From Myxococcales bacterium (GTDB lineage: Bacteria; Myxococcota_A; Polyangia; Polyangiales; Houyiibacteriaceae): a DNA stretch of 64,000 nucleotides. The notes beneath the pieces were generated by a model, which made no database searches, was not told the origin of the DNA, and saw nothing but the letters and a program-made list of their open reading frames with translations. A program made the position numbers and the translations under genes. Position 1 is the first letter of the stretch; each line of letters starts with the position of its first letter. Where the stretch lies: NCBI GenBank assembly GCA_019637115.1, contig JAHBWH010000020.1, positions 1-64,000 of the forward strand. The letters run 5' to 3'. Below are positions 62,073 to 64,000 of the stretch, one piece after another.

Positions 62073-63599
62073 ATGGTCGGCGGCCCCGACACCCCTGCGA
62101 CGAACCCAGCCGTCAGCGTCGCGACCACCACCCCCCTGACACCAGGTCCGTTGGTCGACGCGCGACGCGCCGTCGATTTCGAAGAGCGCACGACCAACTG
62201 GCGACGACTCGTGACCGCTTACGGGATCGCGTCGGTCCTCGTGCCCTCATTCACGCTCACCGACCTCGTGCAAGCATGGGCGTGGCCCGAGTCCATCGAC
62301 CTTCCCACGGCGCTCTCGCTTCGGGCGGTGGGCACGGTCCTCATCGGAAGCGGGTTCCTACGAATTCGCTCCAAGACCGACATGTCGATGCGAGAGATCG
62401 ATCTCTGGGTCAACGCGTTGCCTCCCGTCCTCGTCGTGATGATCGCGTTGCTTGCGCTCTGCATCAGCGGCGTCGGCAGCCCTTACACCGATGCCGTGAA
62501 CCTCGCGGCGACCGCCTACGCCTTCGTTCCGCGTCGGTACACACGCGCGCTCGCGAGCGCGATCGTCACCGTGCTGGCGTTTCCCTCGACGTTTTTCGTC
62601 GCGGCGCTCGTTTGGGGACGCGCACGCGCCGAGCTCTCGGAACCACGGTTCGCGATTGATCTCGCCATCGAGACTTCGATCTTGGCAGGGACGGTGATCG
62701 TCCTCGTGAGCGCGGCACACGTGCTCTGGGCGATGCGACGGGCCGTCTTCGAAGCCCGCAGCATCGGGCGGTACCGGGTGGAGCAGCGGATCGGTCGAGG
62801 TGGGATGGGGGAGGTCTGGTCGGCCTTCGATGGGGCGCTTCGACGGCGGATCGCGCTCAAGGTCATGCACCTCGACTCGGACGCCGTCGCCCTCCAACGC
62901 TTCGAGCGCGAGGTGCAAGCGACGACCGAGCTCACGCACCCGAACACGGTCCGCGTGCTCGACTTCGGGACGACCGAAGACGGCCTGACCTACTACGCGA
63001 TGGAGTTGCTGGAGGGCGAGACCCTCGCAGAGCTCATCCGCCGCGAGGGTCAGCTCCCCGCGGCTCGTGTCCTCCACTTCGGTCTGCAAGCGGCGCGCGC
63101 GTTGGCTGAGGCTCACGCGCGCGGGATCGTCCACCGTGACGTGAAGCCCGAGAACCTCTTCGTCACGCGAGCAGGGGACGAACCCGACTTCCTGAAGGTG
63201 CTGGACTTTGGCATCGCGCGCTTGGAGCGCGCCGACGGCGTCTCGCTCACTGGGACCGGGCTCGTCGCAGGCACCCCCCAGTACATCGCGCCCGAGATCA
63301 TCGAGGGCCAGGAGGCCACGGCTGCCGCAGACGTCTATGCGCTCGGGATGGTGCTCTACCAGCTGCTCACGGGGCGCTTCCCGTACGACGCAGCGGAAGG
63401 TCCGGCGCTCTTCCTCGCGCATCTCACGGCCGAGCCCTCGCCCCCCTCGCGATACGCCGAGGTGCCGCCCGACTTGGACGCCTTCGTGATGAAGTGCCTC
63501 GCCAAGCGACCCAACCAGCGGTACTCGAACGGCGCAGCAGCCGTCGAGGCGCTCGCGTCATGCTCACTGGCAGGTCGATGGTCCGCGGTCATGGCATGA
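62073..63599 (+). CDS. Ser/Thr kinase with N-terminal membrane domain
   Basis: 508 aa. Residues about 30-220 contain five or six hydrophobic helices (LVTAYGIASVLVPSFTLTDL, LPPVLVVMIALLALCISGVG, TRALASAIVTVLAFPSTFFVAALVWG, IETSILAGTVIVLVSAAHVLW). The kinase domain follows at 230-500: GRYRVEQRIGRGGMGEVW, ALKVMHL, HRDVKPENLFV, LDFGIARL, GTPQYIAPEI. The usual receptor kinase order is reversed: membrane part first, kinase last. This layout is known in some myxobacterial kinases. The start is the Met at 62073 (GCCCCGGAATG). It is divergent from the DUF2330 gene. Confidence 0.87.
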   Translation: MVGGPDTPATNPAVSVATTTPLTPGPLVDARRAVDFEERTTNWRRLVTAYGIASVLVPSFTLTDLVQAWAWPESIDLPTALSLRAVGTVLIGSGFLRIRSKTDMSMREIDLWVNALPPVLVVMIALLALCISGVGSPYTDAVNLAATAYAFVPRRYTRALASAIVTVLAFPSTFFVAALVWGRARAELSEPRFAIDLAIETSILAGTVIVLVSAAHVLWAMRRAVFEARSIGRYRVEQRIGRGGMGEVWSAFDGALRRRIALKVMHLDSDAVALQRFEREVQATTELTHPNTVRVLDFGTTEDGLTYYAMELLEGETLAELIRREGQLPAARVLHFGLQAARALAEAHARGIVHRDVKPENLFVTRAGDEPDFLKVLDFGIARLERADGVSLTGTGLVAGTPQYIAPEIIEGQEATAAADVYALGMVLYQLLTGRFPYDAAEGPALFLAHLTAEPSPPSRYAEVPPDLDAFVMKCLAKRPNQRYSNGAAAVEALASCSLAGRWSAVMA

Positions 63600-64000
63600 C
63601 GCCCGCGCCGCATGCAGGGCACTGGCCGAGCTCGGCCGCGAAGACGACACCGCAGGCGCCGCACGACACGCGGCCGAGGGGCCCGACGCCGAGGCGGGTG
63701 AGCTCGGGGTAGAGCGCCTCGAGCTCGGCAGACGACATGCGATCTTGCTCGAGCGCGGGTGACCAGATCACCTCGAGCGCGACGAACGAGTGAGGATCGG
63801 TGGCGACGGCGTCCGCGAGGCCCCCCTGCAGCGCGTCGCGATCGAGCGCGCCCGGTAGCGGAGGGAGCGGTCGGGTGGTGCCGACCACGAAGCTCACGAC
63901 CACGAGGCCCTCGCCCTCCTCTGCCCGCGCGCAGAGCCCCGCCGGGCCCGGGTCGCCCCGCGTGACGTCGTGTCGGTAGCGAGCCTTGAGCTCGCTGACG
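63589..64000 (-). CDS. DUF1517-like protein with C-terminal zinc ribbon (5' part cut off)
   Basis: The frame is open from base 64000 leftwards; its start lies outside the window. The visible 136 residues include ELKARYRHDV, then LVVVSFVVGTTRP and FVALEVIWSPALEQDRMSSA and LYPELTRLG, which match the C-terminal part of DUF1517 proteins (VEVLW-P and a YPEL end). A Zn-ribbon, CGACGVVF..CPACGAG, follows at the end. The last codons overlap the end of the kinase gene by 11 bp. Function unknown. Confidence 0.7.
   Translation of the reverse strand, partial: VSELKARYRHDVTRGDPGPAGLCARAEEGEGLVVVSFVVGTTRPLPPLPGALDRDALQGGLADAVATDPHSFVALEVIWSPALEQDRMSSAELEALYPELTRLGVGPLGRVSCGACGVVFAAELGQCPACGAGVMP

Overview
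This is a roughly 72% GC, gene-dense bacterial window. Its gene content points to a myxobacterium (phylum Myxococcota), most likely of the Polyangiales/Sandaracinaceae type. The signs are several Hanks-type Ser/Thr kinases (one fused to a cyclase-like domain, an ATPase and TPRs), Asp/Ala-rich and Cys-rich lipoproteins, C-terminal Cys-helix-Arg tails of the MYXO-CTERM kind, DUF2330 proteins, RCC1 and PEGA proteins, a PilZ protein and a compact chemosensory operon. The organism call is inference from gene content; I see no rRNA, tRNA or CRISPR array.

Layout. 0-9.3 kb: a 5'-truncated unknown gene, a receiver protein, a cholesterol-oxidase-like GMC oxidoreductase, two tandem paralogous Cys-rich lipoproteins and a very long P-type ATPase with a 26-bp tandem repeat upstream. 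9.3-14.1 kb: a HUH transposase of the REP-associated type with a hairpin and 52-bp repeats beside it, then a divergent pair of a CHAD-CYTH protein (polyphosphate-type domains) and a PHA-system small protein, then a membrane protein whose 3' end is duplicated. 14.1-27.2 kb: exported proteins (a PPC-tailed metallopeptidase, a NIDO/Cys-rich MYXO-CTERM protein, a double SRPBCC protein), a zinc-less MDR reductase, an acyltransferase, a DUF4132 protein and a lipoprotein.

27.3-28.7 kb holds a compact two-gene module: a stand-alone DprA-like Rossmann protein overlapping a ComF-like phosphoribosyltransferase, of lower GC than its neighbours and followed by an inverted repeat. This is the best candidate for an undescribed system. 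28.7-35.7 kb: a patatin phospholipase translationally coupled to a 1412-aa kinase/cyclase-like/ATPase/TPR protein, then two adjacent genes with disrupted frames. 35.9-39.2 kb is a lower-GC pair (RCC1 lipoprotein and PEGA protein). 39.4-45.5 kb: ttcA, a PilZ-kinase coupled pair, a tRNA-dihydrouridine synthase and a lipoprotein with six Cys-rich repeats.

45.6-55.1 kb, read on the minus strand, is a chemosensory operon: receiver, cheW, cheR-TPR, cheW, NIT-domain MCP, cheA-REC and cheB, all overlapping, followed 22 bp later by rnc. A PAS-LuxR regulator lies directly upstream. Two near-identical CTG-N10-CAG palindromes, one before the regulator and one before the operon, suggest that this regulator controls itself and the chemosensory genes. 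55.1-64 kb: a RidA-GNAT fusion, a YbaK deacylase, two DUF2330 paralogues, an HSL-type esterase behind a long inverted repeat, a small lipoprotein, a membrane-anchored kinase and the 3' part of a DUF1517-like zinc-ribbon gene running off the window.

Starts were chosen from domain boundaries, signal peptides and Shine-Dalgarno sequences. Overlaps of the GTGA/ATGA type recur throughout and define most of the transcription units.
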